The notes: generated from the sequence alone by a model not told the origin. A stretch of DNA of 64,000 bases from Protula sp. h YS-2021 (GCA_949752745.1 OX457031.1:8382493-8446492); one strand, 5' to 3'; counted from the stretch's first letter, positions 32,565-45,197 are shown. Program-made: numbers and translations.

Positions 32565-33870
32565 TCGTTTAGACCAGCCGACTTTGACGGACTGGTCTCA
32601 CAACAACAGAAGAAGGGCATCCGTCGTCTGTATGTACGGTGTACGTATGTAAACTTTAACTTAAAATGCTTCTTCTCCTTCAGTTTTGATCGGATTCCTT
32701 TCAACTTTTGTACGAATTCTCTCTGGGCAAGCCTGTCTTGAAAAACTTTTTTGGCGATCAACCAAAAATTGGCCAAATGGGGAGCATTTAAAATTTTCGG
32801 GTTACCAATTTTCAAAATTTATTGGTAGCCAGTTTTCAAAATGCTTCTTCTCCCATAATTTAGATCGGTTTCCTTTCCAATTTTGCAGGATTGTTCACTC
32901 CTTTTTCTCCCTTGAAAAATTACTTTTTTGGCTGATCGGCCAAAAATTTGCCAAATAGGTACATTTAGAAATTTTTATTGCCATTTTTCAAAATGCTTGT
33001 CCTCCCACAACTTTTTTACGAATGTACTCTAGACCGGCCTCTCTTGAAAAATTACTTTTTGTTTTGTTGATCCGTCAAAAACTGGCCAAATGGAGGCATT
33101 CTCTAATTTATTGGTTGTCAGTTTTTAAAAATTCTTCTCCCACAATTTTGATTGGATATGTTTCCAATTGTTTTCTTGATTGCTGTCTTGTGAAGAGTTA
33201 CTTTTTTGGTGATCCGCCAAAAATTGGCCAAAGGGGAGGGTGCTTTTAAAATCTTCTGATTGCAATTTTCAAAATCCTTCTCGTACACTTTTTATCAGAC
33301 TGTCTTGAATTTCCAAAATATCCCTTCTTCTTCTTCTTCTTCTTCTTCTTCTTCTTCTTCTTCTTCTTCTTCTTCTTCTTCTTCTTCTTCGGCTTTTTCT
33401 TCTTCTTCTTCTTCTTCTTCTTCTTCTTCAATTTTGATCGGGTTATCTTCAACTTTTGCATAGATGGTCACTGGGATGTTCTGTCTTGAAAAGTCTTAAA
33501 ATTTCCAAGATCCAAAAGAAAATTGGCTAAATGGGGGGGCATTTTAAAATTTTTTAGTAGTTTATTTTCAAAATGCTTCTGCTTCCATAATTTGGACCGG
33601 ATTCCTTTCAAATTTTGTACGAATGTTTACTTGAAATTTTTTGTCGATCTACCAAAACTTGGCCAAGTAGGGGTATTTTAGGATTTTTTGGTAGCAAATG
33701 TTCCAAAAGCTTTTTCTTTCAAGATTTTGATGGAATTGTCTTCAAACTTTACATAATTGTTCGCTAACCTTCCATCTTTTATAAATAGTTTTTTTTTTGG
33801 CGATCCACCAAAAATTGACCATTGGTTTGCATTTAAAATTTTTCGGCCAATTTTTACTGTAACAATTTGT
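32565..33870. repeat. satellite A, middle block, with its start sequence
   Basis: 32568-32700 (tagaccagccgactttgacg, catccgtcgtctgtatgta) is the intact version of the sequence split by the PWWP insertion. Then satellite A units to about 33870, holding a TTC microsatellite. Confidence 0.8.
33324..33430. repeat. (TTC)n microsatellite
   Basis: About 35 TTC triplets with one interruption near 33390. The polyserine frame is an artefact. Confidence 0.98.
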
Positions 33871-34559
33871 ATAGGATTCCTTTTCTATTTTGTGTTAATG
33901 TTTAAAATTTTTGGTAGACAATTTTGCAAAGGCTATATTTGTACATTTTTGGCAAAAATTAGCAAAATATTGACAAAAAAAAAACAAATTTCTTTTAAAC
34001 GTTTGTCGTCGAGTTTTAGTGGAAACCTTCTAAAATTTTCCTGGGTGCGTAAGTGTCCAAAATATTGGAGAAGAACCATAATTTTCGTAAAACCTTAACT
34101 GTCTCCTGGAAAATAGTCGTATGGTCTTGAAATTTCAATTGAAGCTGGCAGGCTGTTACTTTTTGTGATTGGCCAAAAATTGGCGGAAATTTTGGCGAAA
34201 AACCATTTCACTGAAAAGAAACTCCATGAAAAGTCTATTGTTTTGAAATTTTAGGTGAAGGTAGAAGGGATTACCACCTACCTGGCTATTACTGTTTTGC
34301 TGATTGGCCAAAAAATTGGCGAAAATTGTGGCGAAAAACAAAAAAAAAATCAGTAAAATCTTCAGGAAAATAGTCTTACTGCCTTGAAATTTTGGGTGAA
34401 GGCAGCAGATGCTAGGTGAAGGAGCAGGTGTTAATACCTACCAGGCTATTACGTTTTTTTAATGATTGGTGACAAAATTGGCGGAAATTTTGGCGAAAAA
34501 CAAAAAAATCAGTAAAATCTTAACGAACTCCGGTACCCGAGTACCCAGTTGAAACTGGG

Positions 34560-36660
34560 CATCCTTGCATATTCACATCACTTTTCCCTCCATAGCGCAA
34601 GTTCACTTCTGTCAAGCAAGTTCAAAATGCGGAGGTTATCTAACGTGCAAAGAGCACAAATTATTGGTCAGTTTGACCAATAAGTACTGGGTCAGACAGC
34701 TCCAACAATTGCACGACGCTTTGGAGTTACTAAGCCGACAGTCACTCGTCTGCGGCAGAAGTTGCAGCTGACGAACGACGTTACCGATCTGCCATGATCA
34801 GGAAGACCACTAGTCACAACAGGAAGGGAAGACTGGCTGATAACGGCACAATTAACCGAAATGCCTCCAAACGGGTGCGTTACAGTGTGCTTACATTTCT
34901 TTTGGTGCGTGTTTGTGTTCGTTTTAGGGTAGCGCGTGTGCGTGGGAACGTTTCAGTGCGTCCATGTGTGCACTTGTGAAGTTCAGTGGGGTTGAATGAA
35001 GTCCACTGAAGTTCAGTGAAGTCGAGTACAATGGAATGCTGTTCATTAGGATCGCTCATTAGGTCCATGGGATGTGATGAGATGGGTCAAGATCAAGAAA
35101 AGCCATGATGGACCAAGATGGGCGGAATGGGTCAGTATATCCCGACATAGGGCAAGTTGGGGCGTGATGTGATGAGATGGGTAACGATGTGTCACGATGG
35201 TCCAGATGATTCATAATGGGTCATAATGGGCCAGACGAGTCACAATGGTCCAAGATGGGTGATGTTGGGCCAAAAGGGTGAACATGGACCATGATGGATC
35301 GAGATGGATCATGAGGAGCCCAGATGGGACAAGATAACACAAGACAGGCCGAGATGGAACAAGATGGGCCACATGGGTCAACATGGGCCGAGATGAGTAA
35401 AAATGGACACATGGGTCAAGATGGGATGTTATGGGCAGACATGTTGAGATGAGCTCAAAATTTGCCCGCCTGAAGGGCAAAGATGGGCAGGATTAGTCTT
35501 GAGGACCAGAGTTTGGTCCATCTTGATCCAACAATGACACATTTTTCCATACTGCTTACCATGGCCTAATCCGAGCCGTCATGGCCCACCTTGTTTCATC
35601 ATGGCCCAGCTTCAACCATTATGGCCCATGTCGATCCACCAAGCAAATTTTCGCACATCTCAGCCGCCGCTGCTCGTCATGACCCATTTTGACCCATGTG
35701 GCCGTGTAAATCGGTCTCGACCCAGGCCCATTTTGACCCATATAGCCATTATTAATCCATCTCGACCCTTGTGGCCCATTTTGATCCATCTCGACCCAAG
35801 TGGCCCATCTTGATTCATGAATCTCATCTTGCTCCATACTGACCCATCCGGCTTATCATGACCTATGCTGACCCATCTTGTTCAATTTTTTCAGCTAATG
35901 CCATTTGTCGTCAGTTCATCACCGCCAGAGGAGCTGCACAAGAGAAGTCAGTGTCTCCACAATCAGAAGCAGACTTCATGCCTTTGGGATGAGGTCAGGA
36001 ATGCTGCGAGGAAACCCTGGAACAGTGCCATAAAGACGCCCGACGAGCATGGGGACAGCAAAAACTTAACTGGACTAGGGCCCAGTGGAACCGATGTCTC
36101 TTTGCTGACGAGGCACGTTTCTACCTGCATCCAAGTAACCATGCAGCACACGTGTGGCGTAGACGTGCAGAGAGTCGATACGATCAAAGGTTTCTTAGTC
36201 GCCAAGAACTGTACGGTGGCGGGTCAGTCATGGTGTGGGGTGCCATTACCCGCAATTTAAAATCTGAGTTGGTGATTGTTGATGGTTCGCTGACAGCTCG
36301 ACGATACCGAGATGAAATCTTGGAGCACCATGCCCGGCCCTCAGCAGCGGCAGCTGGGGCCGGTCGTTTTATGTTGGTCGATAAAACGACAACGCTCGTC
36401 CTCACAGCGCAGTGTTGATTGACCAATACCTGAACCAACATGGAATTGAACGTATGTTATGGCCAGCCAAGTCGCCAGACCTCAATCCCATCGAACACGT
36501 GTGGACCATGATGAGGAAGCGTGTTACAAAACGCTAACTGCCCCTACTTACATGCAAGACCTAAGGCGGTTGCTCCGAAAAGAATGGGTCAAGTGACTCT
36601 TCCTTCAGTAAACGGCCTAAATTCCGTGCCTAGGCGGGCCAGACAAGTGTTTGAGCTACA
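34560..36660 (+). mobile_element. broken Tc1/mariner-type transposon with satellite insert
   Basis: ATG 34627 starts MRRLSNVQRAQIIGQFDQ, TAA 34681, then TAPTIARRFGVTKPTVTRLR (HTH), TGA 34795. The frame resumes at about 35895 (ANAICRQF), reaching LFADEARFYLH (first catalytic Asp), VWRRRAESR, GGGSVMVWGAI; after a frameshift DNARPHSAVLIDQYL (second Asp) and KSPDLNPIEHVW (third acidic residue, Glu). These are DD34E hallmarks. Stops, a frameshift and a foreign block at about 34990-35890 make it inactive. Confidence 0.9.
34990..35890. repeat. gatgggtcaagatgggcc array in inverted halves
   Basis: 35080-35475 is built of gatgggtcaagatgggcc-like words. 35530-35885 is the reverse type (cccatcttgatccatctcga). 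The two halves could pair as a long imperfect hairpin with a spacer of about 50 bp. It sits inside the transposase reading frame. Confidence 0.85.
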
Positions 36661-36969
36661 GGGTAATCATACCCAATACTAGAGCCGCGTGCAGAGCCGC
36701 AGTTACACTACATCTGATACATGACATGATAATTCATAAAGTACCCGACAGGTGTTCTGTTGCGGAATTCATGGCGCCATGTGTAGTAGCAGGCATTTTT
36801 ACCTACCTGGCTATTACTTTCTTTGATGAGTGAGAAAAAAAATGGCGGAAATTTTGGCAGAAAATCAAAACAAAATTTCAGTAAATTCTTAACGAACACC
36901 CGGAAAATAGTCCTACTGTCTTGAAATTTCAAGTAACAGTAACGCACATTGCTACCTAACTAACTATTG

Positions 36970-37430
36970 CCTTTTAGCCCCAGCTTCTAATAGAAGCAGG
37001 GGCTATAGCAGCCGTTAAAAGTATCTGTGTGTGTATGCTTTTAAGTTGAAAAATCGTATCTCCTCCTAAGGGCTTTAAATTAACGACTGCCAGGGCAGGT
37101 GAAAGGCCTGGTAGGGCAGGTAGACTCGCCCGGTTAGCTGCCCCACCTGCCAGGTAGATCTGTTCGGGGGAAAGTGGCGTGACGTAACACCTTAACAATA
37201 TACTTGTCAAGTAGGCGACTGTAGTTATTGATCGGTGTCCGCTAGCTGCACTTGACCTACATACTAGCCACTAGCGCGTTGCAAGTTTCTATGTAGGAAC
37301 TGGACTGTGCCTGGACACGCACCAAGTATAGCGTCGCGTCACTTGTGATATGATACAATAATTGAAGAAACTTCAAACTTAAAAATGTCCAACAGAGGTG
37401 CCGAAAATAGTTAGCGTAAAGCCCTGCTCC
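36970..37430. repeat. small insertion in satellite B with terminal hairpin
   Basis: Begins with a near-perfect hairpin (agccccagcttctaat with its complement, 36978-37006), then cctgcc-rich sequence at 37090-37160 related to 11105-11335. Possibly a separate mobile element. Confidence 0.5.
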
Positions 37431-40400
37431 TAGGTTTTTAGCCTCAATGCCTTGATATTTTGTTTGCTGGTAGAGAGCATAAGTACCTACCTGACCATTG
37501 CTTTTTTGGCGATTCGCAAAATTTGGCGGAAATATTGACCAAAAATCAAATGTCTTTAAAACGTGTCTCTTCCTAGGGTTTTGGTGGGAATGTTCTAGAA
37601 TTTTGATGGAAGGTAGGGTGCGTAAGTGTCCACCTGGCTATTACTTTTTTGGCGATTCGCCAAAAATTGGCGAAAAACATTTTTTTTCGTAAAATGTTAA
37701 CTACTTCCCCCCAAAGTGATGCTACTGACTTAAAATTTCAAGTGAAGGTAGCAGGCGTTACTACCTACCTCGCTACTATGTTCTTTTTATTATTGGCAAA
37801 ATTTGGTGAAACTTTTGACGAAAAACTAAAACATTTTCAGTTAGCTCTTAACTAAATGCTGGAAAATAATCTTACTGTGTTGAAATTTAAAGTGAAAGTA
37901 GCAGGAGTTAGCAACTACCTGGCTGTAATTTATTTTGGCGATTCGCCCAACATTGGCGGAAAGTTTCGCGGAAAACCATTTTTTTTCGTAAAATCTTAAC
38001 TTCTTCTGGGAAAGTTATCCTACTGTCTTTAAATCTTAAGTGGAGGTAGCAGGCGTTACTACCTACTTGGCTATTACTTTATTTGGTGATTTTTCAGAAA
38101 AACCTTAAATAACTGCTGGGAAAGAGTTAAGAGTTGAAGTGAAGGTAGCAGGCATTATTACCTACATCGCTGTTACTTTTTTCGTGATTGTTAAAAAAAT
38201 TAGCGGGTATTTTGGCGGAAAACACCAAAAACAAATCAGTAAAATATTAATGAACTTCAGGAAAATAGTTTTACTGTCTTGAAATTTTAAGTGAGAGTAG
38301 CAAGCGTTACTTTTTTTTGGTGATTGGCCTAAAACTGGCCTAAATTTCGGTGAAAAGCTAAAACATTTTCAAAAAAAATCTAATATAACTCCAAGAAAAC
38401 AGTGTTACTGTCTTAAAATCTTACGTAAAGGTAGCAAGTATTGCTATATACCTGGCTGTTAATTTTTTGGTGATGGGCCAAAAGACTGGCGGAAGTTCTG
38501 GCGAAAAAAAAAGTAAAATCTTGATAATCTCCAGGAAAATAGTCTTAAAGTCTTGAACTTTCAAGAAAAGGTAGCAAACCTTCCTACCTACCTGTTTGTT
38601 ACAACTTTTGGTGAATGGCCAAAAATTGGAGAAAATTTTGGCGAAAAAAGTCTTACTGTCTTGAAGTTTTAAGAAACGGAAGCGGACAATTTTACTTAAC
38701 TGGCTATTCTTTTGGTGATTTGCCAAAATGTCGGCGTAGGTTTTGCGAAAAACAACAAATTTGTAGTAAAATCTTAGTGAACTCCAGGAAAATAGCCTCA
38801 TTGCCTTCTAATTTCAAGTAACAGTAGCTCACATTACTACCTAAGTGGTTGTTACTTTTTTGGTCAAAAACCAATTTTCTGTAAAACTGTCTCCTAGGTT
38901 TTCATGGAAACGTTCTACAATTTTTGTGGGAGGTAGGATGCATAGGTCTGCACCTATCTGTTACTTGTTTTGGCGATTCGCCAAAAATATGCGGAAATAT
39001 TAACGAAAAACGTAATTGTTTTTTAAATCTTAACTAACTCTAGGAAAGTACTCTTAGTGTCTTGAAGTTTCAGGTGAATGTAGCAGGCGTTACTTCCTAC
39101 TACGGTACTACTTTTTTTAGTGATTGGCCAAATATTGGTGAAAGCCAGAAAATTTTCAGTAAAATCTTAAGTAACTTCAAACAGATAGTATTATTATTCT
39201 AAAATTTTAAGTAAAGATAGCAAGCGTTACTATCTAGCTGGTTAATTTCTTTCCTTCTTACTCCTCGTTTACTTTTTCTTCATTCTTCTTTCTTTTTCTT
39301 CTTTGTTCCTTTAGCAAGTGCGTCCCAATATACCCACCATAGTTGGTGAACGATACGTTAAACATCAAATAAACAAACAAACTTTTTTGGTGATTGGCCA
39401 AAAATTTGGCGAAAAACCCCCAAACATCCGTGAAATCTTGATGATCTCCAGGAGAATAATCTTAATGTCTTGAAATTGGTGAGAGTAGCAAGCAATACTA
39501 CCTACCTGGCTATTACTTTTTGGTAATTTTCCAAAAATTGGCGAAAAACCGAAACATTTTAGTAAGGTCTGAAACAACTCAACAAAAATAGTATTACTGT
39601 TTATTAAGGTTTTAGGTGAAGGTAGCAGGCGTTATCACCTACCTGGGTATTAGTCTTTAGTGATTGGCCAAAAATTTGCGAAAAAGCAAAGCAGTTTCCA
39701 GTAACAACCTTAAATAACTCTGGGGAAATAGTATTATTGTCTGAAGAGTTTAACTAAAGGCAACAAACATTACTACCTACCTGGTTGTTACCTACCTGGC
39801 CAAAAAATCGGCGAAAAATTTGGCGAAAAGACAAAAAATCAGCAAAATCTTAACAAACTCCAGGAAAATAGCCTTATTGCCTTGATATTTTCAGTAAGAG
39901 TAGCACACATTACTACCTAATTTGCTATTTCTATTTTGGCCAGTTGACCAAAAATTGCGGAAATATTGACTAAAAACAATATTCTGTAAAACTTATATCG
40001 TAGGATTTTCATGAAAGCATTCTACAATTTTGGTGGGAAGTAGAGTGCATCGGTGCCCACCTATCTGTTACTTCTTTTGGCGATTGGCTAAGAATTGGCG
40101 GAAATTTTGACCGAAAACGTAATTTTTTTTGATAAATCTCAACTAACTATTAGAAAATGGTCTTACTGTCTTGAAGTTTTAGGTGAAGGTAACAGGCGTT
40201 ACTGTCTACCTGGATATTACTTTTTTTAATGATTTACCAAAAACCAAACACTTTTAGTAAAATAAAAAGTCTGACTGTCTTTAACTTTTAAGGAAAGGAA
40301 GCAGGCTTCATGCCTTCCTGCTGTTGCAGTTCTTAGGAACTGGTCAAAAATTGGCGAAAAGTTTTACGAACAACCAAAAAAAAAAAAAAATCAATACACT

Positions 40401-41059
40401 CTCAACAAACTTCAGGATAATAGTCTTATTGTATTGAAATTTTAAAGAAAGGATGCAGGCAATATCACCTGACTGGCTACTACTTTTTTGCTAATTGGCC
40501 AAAAAATCGTCGAAAATTTTGGCGAAAAGCCAAAAAAGCTTTCAGCAAAATCTTAACGAACTCCAGGAAAATAAGAGTATTGCATTGTAATTTTAAGTAA
40601 CAGTAGCAGACGCTATCTATCTAGTTGGCTATTACAGTATAATGTAAAAAAATATGAAATTGTCTTACTGTTGCCGTTTGGGGAATCGCCAAAAATTAGC
40701 AGTAAATGTTGACTAAATTCCAAATTTGCTAAAAAGTGTATCCCCTGGGAATTTATTGAAAAGTCTTGAAATTTTTATTGAAGGCAGGGAGCACAAATGT
40801 ACAACTATTTTTTGTCGAATCGCTAGATATTGACCGAAAACCAGTTTTCTTATAAAACGTAGAGAGGGTTTCTTAGGATTTGGTGAAAACGTCATTAAAT
40901 GTTGATTGAATGTACTTTGAACAAGTGTCCACCTGGGTGTTATTATTATTTTTGGCAGTTTGCCAAAATATAATGAAAATGTTGGCGAAAAACAACTTCT
41001 ATATGAAGATCTTGGTTGAAGCAAGGATATGGTCTTATTGTATTGGCATTTTGTTCAAA

Positions 41060-41900
41060 GGCAACGGGCCAAATGGGGGCCATTTTATTAATTTATTAGC
41101 GTTCAATTTTCAAAATGCTTCCTCAACATTTTTGATCGAATTCCTTTCCAATTTCGACTGTTCGCTAGGTAGGCCTCTATTGAAAAGTTACTCTTTTTAG
41201 TGATGCGCCAAAAGCTGGCCAAATGCGGACATTTATAATTTTTTGGTTGCCAATTTACAAAATGCTTTTCCCACAATTTTGATCAGATTTTCTTTAACTT
41301 TTTTACGAATGTTTTCTAGGTAGGGCTCTCTTGAAAACTTACCTTACTTTTTTGGCGATCTGCCAAAAATTGGCCAAATAAAGGCATTTTTTATTTTATT
41401 GGCGTTTAATTTTCAAAATGCTTCTTCTCCCACAATTTTGATTGAATTCCTTTGCAATTTTGTACGATTCTTCTGTCGGTAGAGTCGCCTCGAAAAGTTC
41501 TGCTAAAAATTGGTTAAATGGGGGGCATTTCAATTTTTTTTGGTTGTCAGTTTTCAAAATGCTTCTCCCGCAATTTTGATCGGATTATCTTCCAATTTTG
41601 CAAAAACATTTGCTAGGAATACCTCTCGTGAAAAATTACTTTTTCTGGCTCAGTTGGTAGAGCGCTCGCCTTAAGATCTGGGGTGCATAACCATTGCGGG
41701 CTTGAATCCTTCTCGTGCCCATCAGCTGCGCACTCAGTCATGATCCACCTAGGGATTCCAACTGGAATGGTCCATTTCAGTACAATGTGGCAGGGCTGCC
41801 CCGATATCGCGCTGTGATCGCTGAAAGGGTCTGAAAACATCCATCATTTAATCCCCAGATAGACCTCTCTTGAAGAATTGGTTTTTTTTTTGGCGATTCA
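41060..41900. repeat. satellite A, right block
   Basis: Units as at 29290 (tggccaaatg, ttttcaaaatgcttc, ttgatcggatt), interrupted by the tRNA-like SINE fragment. Confidence 0.8.
41643..41870 (+). repeat. tRNA-derived SINE-like element
   Basis: ggctcagttggtagagcgct (A-box type, 41649) and gggcttgaatcc (B-box type, near 41699) at tRNA spacing, but no acceptor stem or CCA-compatible fold. The tail runs to about 41860. It is a SINE head rather than a tRNA gene. Confidence 0.65.
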
Positions 41901-41924
41901 CCAAAAAATTGAAAGTTGAATAAA

Positions 41925-42360
41925 AATGCGCACTGGTCCGAAATGCGGACCGCGCATCGACTCAAGTTAAATAAACATGCGCACTGGTCCGAAATGCAAT
42001 CCGCGTATCAACGCAAGTTAAATAAATAGGCGCAGTCGTCCGAAATGCAAACCGCGCAGCAATGCATGTTAAATGAACATGCGCACTGGTTTGAATTGCG
42101 AACCGCGCATCAACGCAAGTTAAATAAACATGCGCACTGGTCAAAAGTGCGAATCGCACAGCAATGCATGTGAAATGAACATGGTCACTGGTGCGAATTG
42201 TGAACTGCACAATGCAAGCTAAATAAACAGGCTCTGGTCCGAAATGCGAACAGAACATAACGGCAAATTAATTATACATGCGCATTGGTCCGAAATGCAA
42301 ACTGCGCATTGACGCAAGTTAAATAAACATGCGCACTAGCCCGAAATGCAAACCCCGCAA
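41925..42360. repeat. 51-bp satellite array 2
   Basis: About eight units of the family at 1-590 (ccgcgcatcaacgcaagtta). Confidence 0.93.
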
Positions 42361-42719
42361 AATAATAGACAGCAAAACATTAAAACTTAAGTAACACAAT
42401 TTTAGACGCCCGTTTTCTTCTTATCAAAACGCAGGCGCAAACGTTATCACATGTGTTTGGTCATATCACCATTCCCTGGTCGTTTCTGTTCCTTGATATA
42501 ATTGTGTATGTGCGACCAGCAGTACACGTGTATGGGTGCGTTGTTCGAAGGTATCTCCGTTAAACTACCCAGTCTGCCAGAGATACACAAGATCTCTTTC
42601 CCATTTTTCTGGGAAACAAATCTTTGTATGTATTTATCGGTCTATGTTCGGGTCCGTTGCTAAATTAATTATATATCTAACTCTTTGCCACCTCGTCTTT
42701 TGAAGCCCAATTTTTCAGG

Positions 42720-42920
42720 GTGGAGAGGAGATGGGGGGGGGGGGGGGGGGGCTTGGAAGGGCAATAGTTGGGGGATGTAGGTGGAGGGGATAGTTGGAGG
42801 ATATGGATGGAGGGGTTATAGTTGGGGGGATATAGGTGGAGGGGGGATAGTTGGGGGATATGGGTGGAGGGGGGATAGTTGGGGGATGTGGGTGGAGGGG
42901 GATTTTGGGGGGAATATGGG
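42720..42920. repeat. G-rich ~27-bp minisatellite
   Basis: About seven units of ggatatgggtggagggggga tagttgg, after a G run at 42735-42751. Confidence 0.9.
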
Positions 42921-42964
42921 TCTAGGTTATCTATTCGGATCCAAGTAATTTATTTTAGTCTCCA

Positions 42965-43248
42965 CAGGGAGAATATATGCGATCGACCGCGCGTCGGTCT
43001 GTCGGTTGGTCTGTCGGTCTGTCATCAAGAGCTTGTTAACACGATAACTTAAAAACTCCTGCAAGGATTTTCATGAAACTTGGTATGTGGCTTCTATGGG
43101 AGCAAACACAGATCGGTATTGTAAATGGGCCAGGTCCGTCCAAGGAAAATGGACCGGCTGGACTTTCAGCCCTTGACTATTGATGGCCGTGTTTAACTGA
43201 TGGGGGGCCTGTGGGGAATATGTGGGCTATGCACACTGCTCTAGTTTC
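42965..43248. repeat. ~290-bp dispersed repeat, second copy
   Basis: Same sequence family and orientation as 16735-17025; begins atatgcgatcgaccgcg. Confidence 0.88.
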
Positions 43249-43324
43249 ATAATAAAAAAAACTCTTGGAAAGAAATTCTTGAAAAATGTATTCCAGTTCA
43301 TTACTGGGACGCCCGTTTTGTGCC

Positions 43325-43632
43325 AAGCTGACCCTCCGAAACTACGGGGATGCAAAAACGCAACTGTGGAAAAAATAATGCACATGTGCGCCCGAGTTCT
43401 TGACCCTCCGAAACTACGGGGATGCAAAAACGCAACTGTGGAAAAAATAATGCACATGTGCGCCCGAGTTCTTGACCCTCCGAAACTACGGGGATGCAAA
43501 AACGCAACTGTGGAAAAAATAATGCACATATGCGCCCGAGTTCTTGACCCTCCGAAACTACGGGGTTACAAAAACCCAACTGTGGAAAAAATAATGCACA
43601 TATGTCCTCGAGTTTTTAACCCTCCGAAACTA
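43325..43632. repeat. 72-bp minisatellite
   Basis: Four units of tgaccctccgaaactacggg, gatgcaaaaacgcaactgtg, gaaaaaataatgcacatgtg, cgcccgagttct. Ends at the left end of the next element. Confidence 0.93.
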
Positions 43633-43635
43633 CGT

Positions 43636-44605
43636 ACGGCCATTCATAAAGTACGTACGCAAATATTTGTCAATCCCCCCCCCCACCCCCCCCCCCCCCC
43701 CCCTGTACGCAGTGTGCACGGATTGGCCTAGACCCCCCTCCTCCTGCACGCACGTACGCAATATGCTGTGCTCTATTGAAAAAAAGTTAATTTGTTTTAA
43801 AAACTTTTATGCCAGTTAATCAGTGACAATATTGAAAGTGTACATGCCAACATGCATTAAAATGTGAATAAAATAGCCTTTGCACTAAAGAGAGTATTTA
43901 GTTTGTATATCGATGTGTGAGGCAGGGTTCATAGCGATCCTTGAAATCCTGGAAAATCCTGGAATTCGGCAAAATCATTCAAAGATCATGGAAAATCCTG
44001 GAATCTGACAAAAAATCCTTGAAAATCCTGGAATTCGGCAAAATCATTCAAAGATCATGGAAAATCCTGGAATCTGACAAAAAATCCTTGAAAATCCTGG
44101 AATTCGGCAAAATCATTCAAGGATCATGGAAAATCCTGGAATCTGACAAAAAATCCTTGAAAATCCTGGAATTCGGTATTCCTAAGTATTTTTTTTCCAA
44201 TTTATGAAATGGTCCTATTTTTCCTGTATGTACGATTTAAAAATATAATGTACACATAGATAATCGCATTTTTTTGATTTAGAAGTACAAATAAACGACA
44301 TTCTTGAATTTGAAATGTATTTATAGTTCGTGGAAAAATCCCTTAAAATCCTGGAATTTCATTTTAAAATATCCGTGAAAATTTTGGAATTTCACCTGCA
44401 AATGTCCTTGAAAATCCTGGAATTTTACCTCCAAATGTCCTTGAAAATCCTGGGATTTGACGTCTGGTTTTCGCTATGAACCCTAATTAGGTTATTTAAT
44501 TACATAAAAGATATGTTTGAGATATGTTTAACAAATGCGTACGTACGCACAGACCGTGACCCTTCTCCCCCCACTGTGCGTACGTATTTTGTGGATGACC
44601 CCTAA
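43636..44605. mobile_element. non-autonomous element with gtacgtacgc-type inverted ends
   Basis: The left end ggccattcataaagtacgta and the right end, inverted, gggtcatccacaaaatacgt share the pattern gg.cat.ca.aaa.tacgtacgc. A C-rich run follows each end inward. Inside is a 69-bp array (43935-44180) and more tccttgaaaatcctgga copies to 44460. Confidence 0.72.
43935..44180. repeat. 69-bp minisatellite inside the element
   Basis: About 3.5 units of attcggcaaaatcattcaaa, gatcatggaaaatcctggaa, tctgacaaaaaatccttgaa, aatcctgga. Confidence 0.93.
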
Positions 44606-44940
44606 GCCCTCCTTGGCGCAGTGGCGTGGGTGCAGTGTTGCCAGCGACGAATCTGTCGTGTGTATGACCCTCCCCTCTCTTGTTTAGGGTCCCACGCGCC
44701 TGTTATATTATCCCCCCCTCTCCCCGACCCCTCTCTCCTCCTGCACGTTACGGTTTATTTCCCATAAGTTTTTTAGCTTTCGCAAAGATTTAAGGCCAAA
44801 CGTGCTTTTCAAATTTTCTTAAAGCTTACGTGTCTCACGGAATGAACATTTTTTGCACTTCTTATTGTTTAATCCTTCGGTTAATAATAAGTGCAGGTTG
44901 TGACTGGAAGAACCACTGGAAGCTCCGAGTCCTGAAGCCC
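44606..44940. other. intron 8 distal part, no gene
   Basis: C-rich then AT-rich; I see no coding or mobile feature. Confidence 0.5.
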
Positions 44941-44944
44941 GTGG

Positions 44945-45004
44945 AGATAAGCATGGCCTCGCGGAGATAAGCATGGCCTCGCGCAGATAAGCATGGCCTC
45001 GCGT
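44945..45004. repeat. 20-bp triple repeat just before the exon 9 acceptor
   Basis: Three units of gcagataagcatggcctcgc, ending about 13 bp before the acceptor AG. Confidence 0.9.
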
Positions 45005-45016
45005 CCTATGTTTCAG

Positions 45017-45197
45017 GTTCGCTCGGAAACCCTTGCTGCTTACGCTCTGTGCGGCTTCGCTAACCTGAGCTCTATAGGGATACAGCTAGGCGGGATCGGC
45101 CCTATGGCACCCTCGCGTCACACAGACCTCGCCAACATCGCGGTGCGGGCTCTAATTGCCGGAACGCTGACCTGCTTCATCACGGCGTGCGTGGCAG
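45017..45197 (+). CDS. SLC28: CNT exon 9
   Basis: Codes VRSETLAAYALCGFANLSSI, then GIQLGGIGPMAPSRHTDLAN, ending CFITACVA plus one base. The RSE..A.YALCGFAN, MAPSR and RALIAGT..CF.TAC blocks are conserved. The acceptor tatgtttcag ends at 45016; the donor is CAG/gtatgagt at 45198, phase 1. About 30 exon bases plus the donor are copied roughly 15 times downstream, separated by G runs. A three-copy 20-bp array sits about 13 bp upstream of the acceptor. Confidence 0.94.

Larger units (their letters stand above)
33870..41045. repeat. old satellite B (~140-170-bp unit)
   Basis: Degenerate units: ctacctggctattacttttt, tggtgattggccaaaaattg, gcggaaattttggcgaaaaa, aatcttaacgaactccagga, aaatagtcttactgtcttga, aattttaagtgaaggtagca, ggcgtta. 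Interrupted by the Tc1-like remnant (34560-36780) and a small foldback block (36970-37430). Confidence 0.88.

Noticed and set aside
33260..33463. Poly-Ser and poly-Lys proteins
   Set aside because: Translations of the TTC microsatellite.
41643..41720. tRNA gene
   Set aside because: A- and B-box-like strings are present, but no paired acceptor stem; better read as a SINE head in a satellite.
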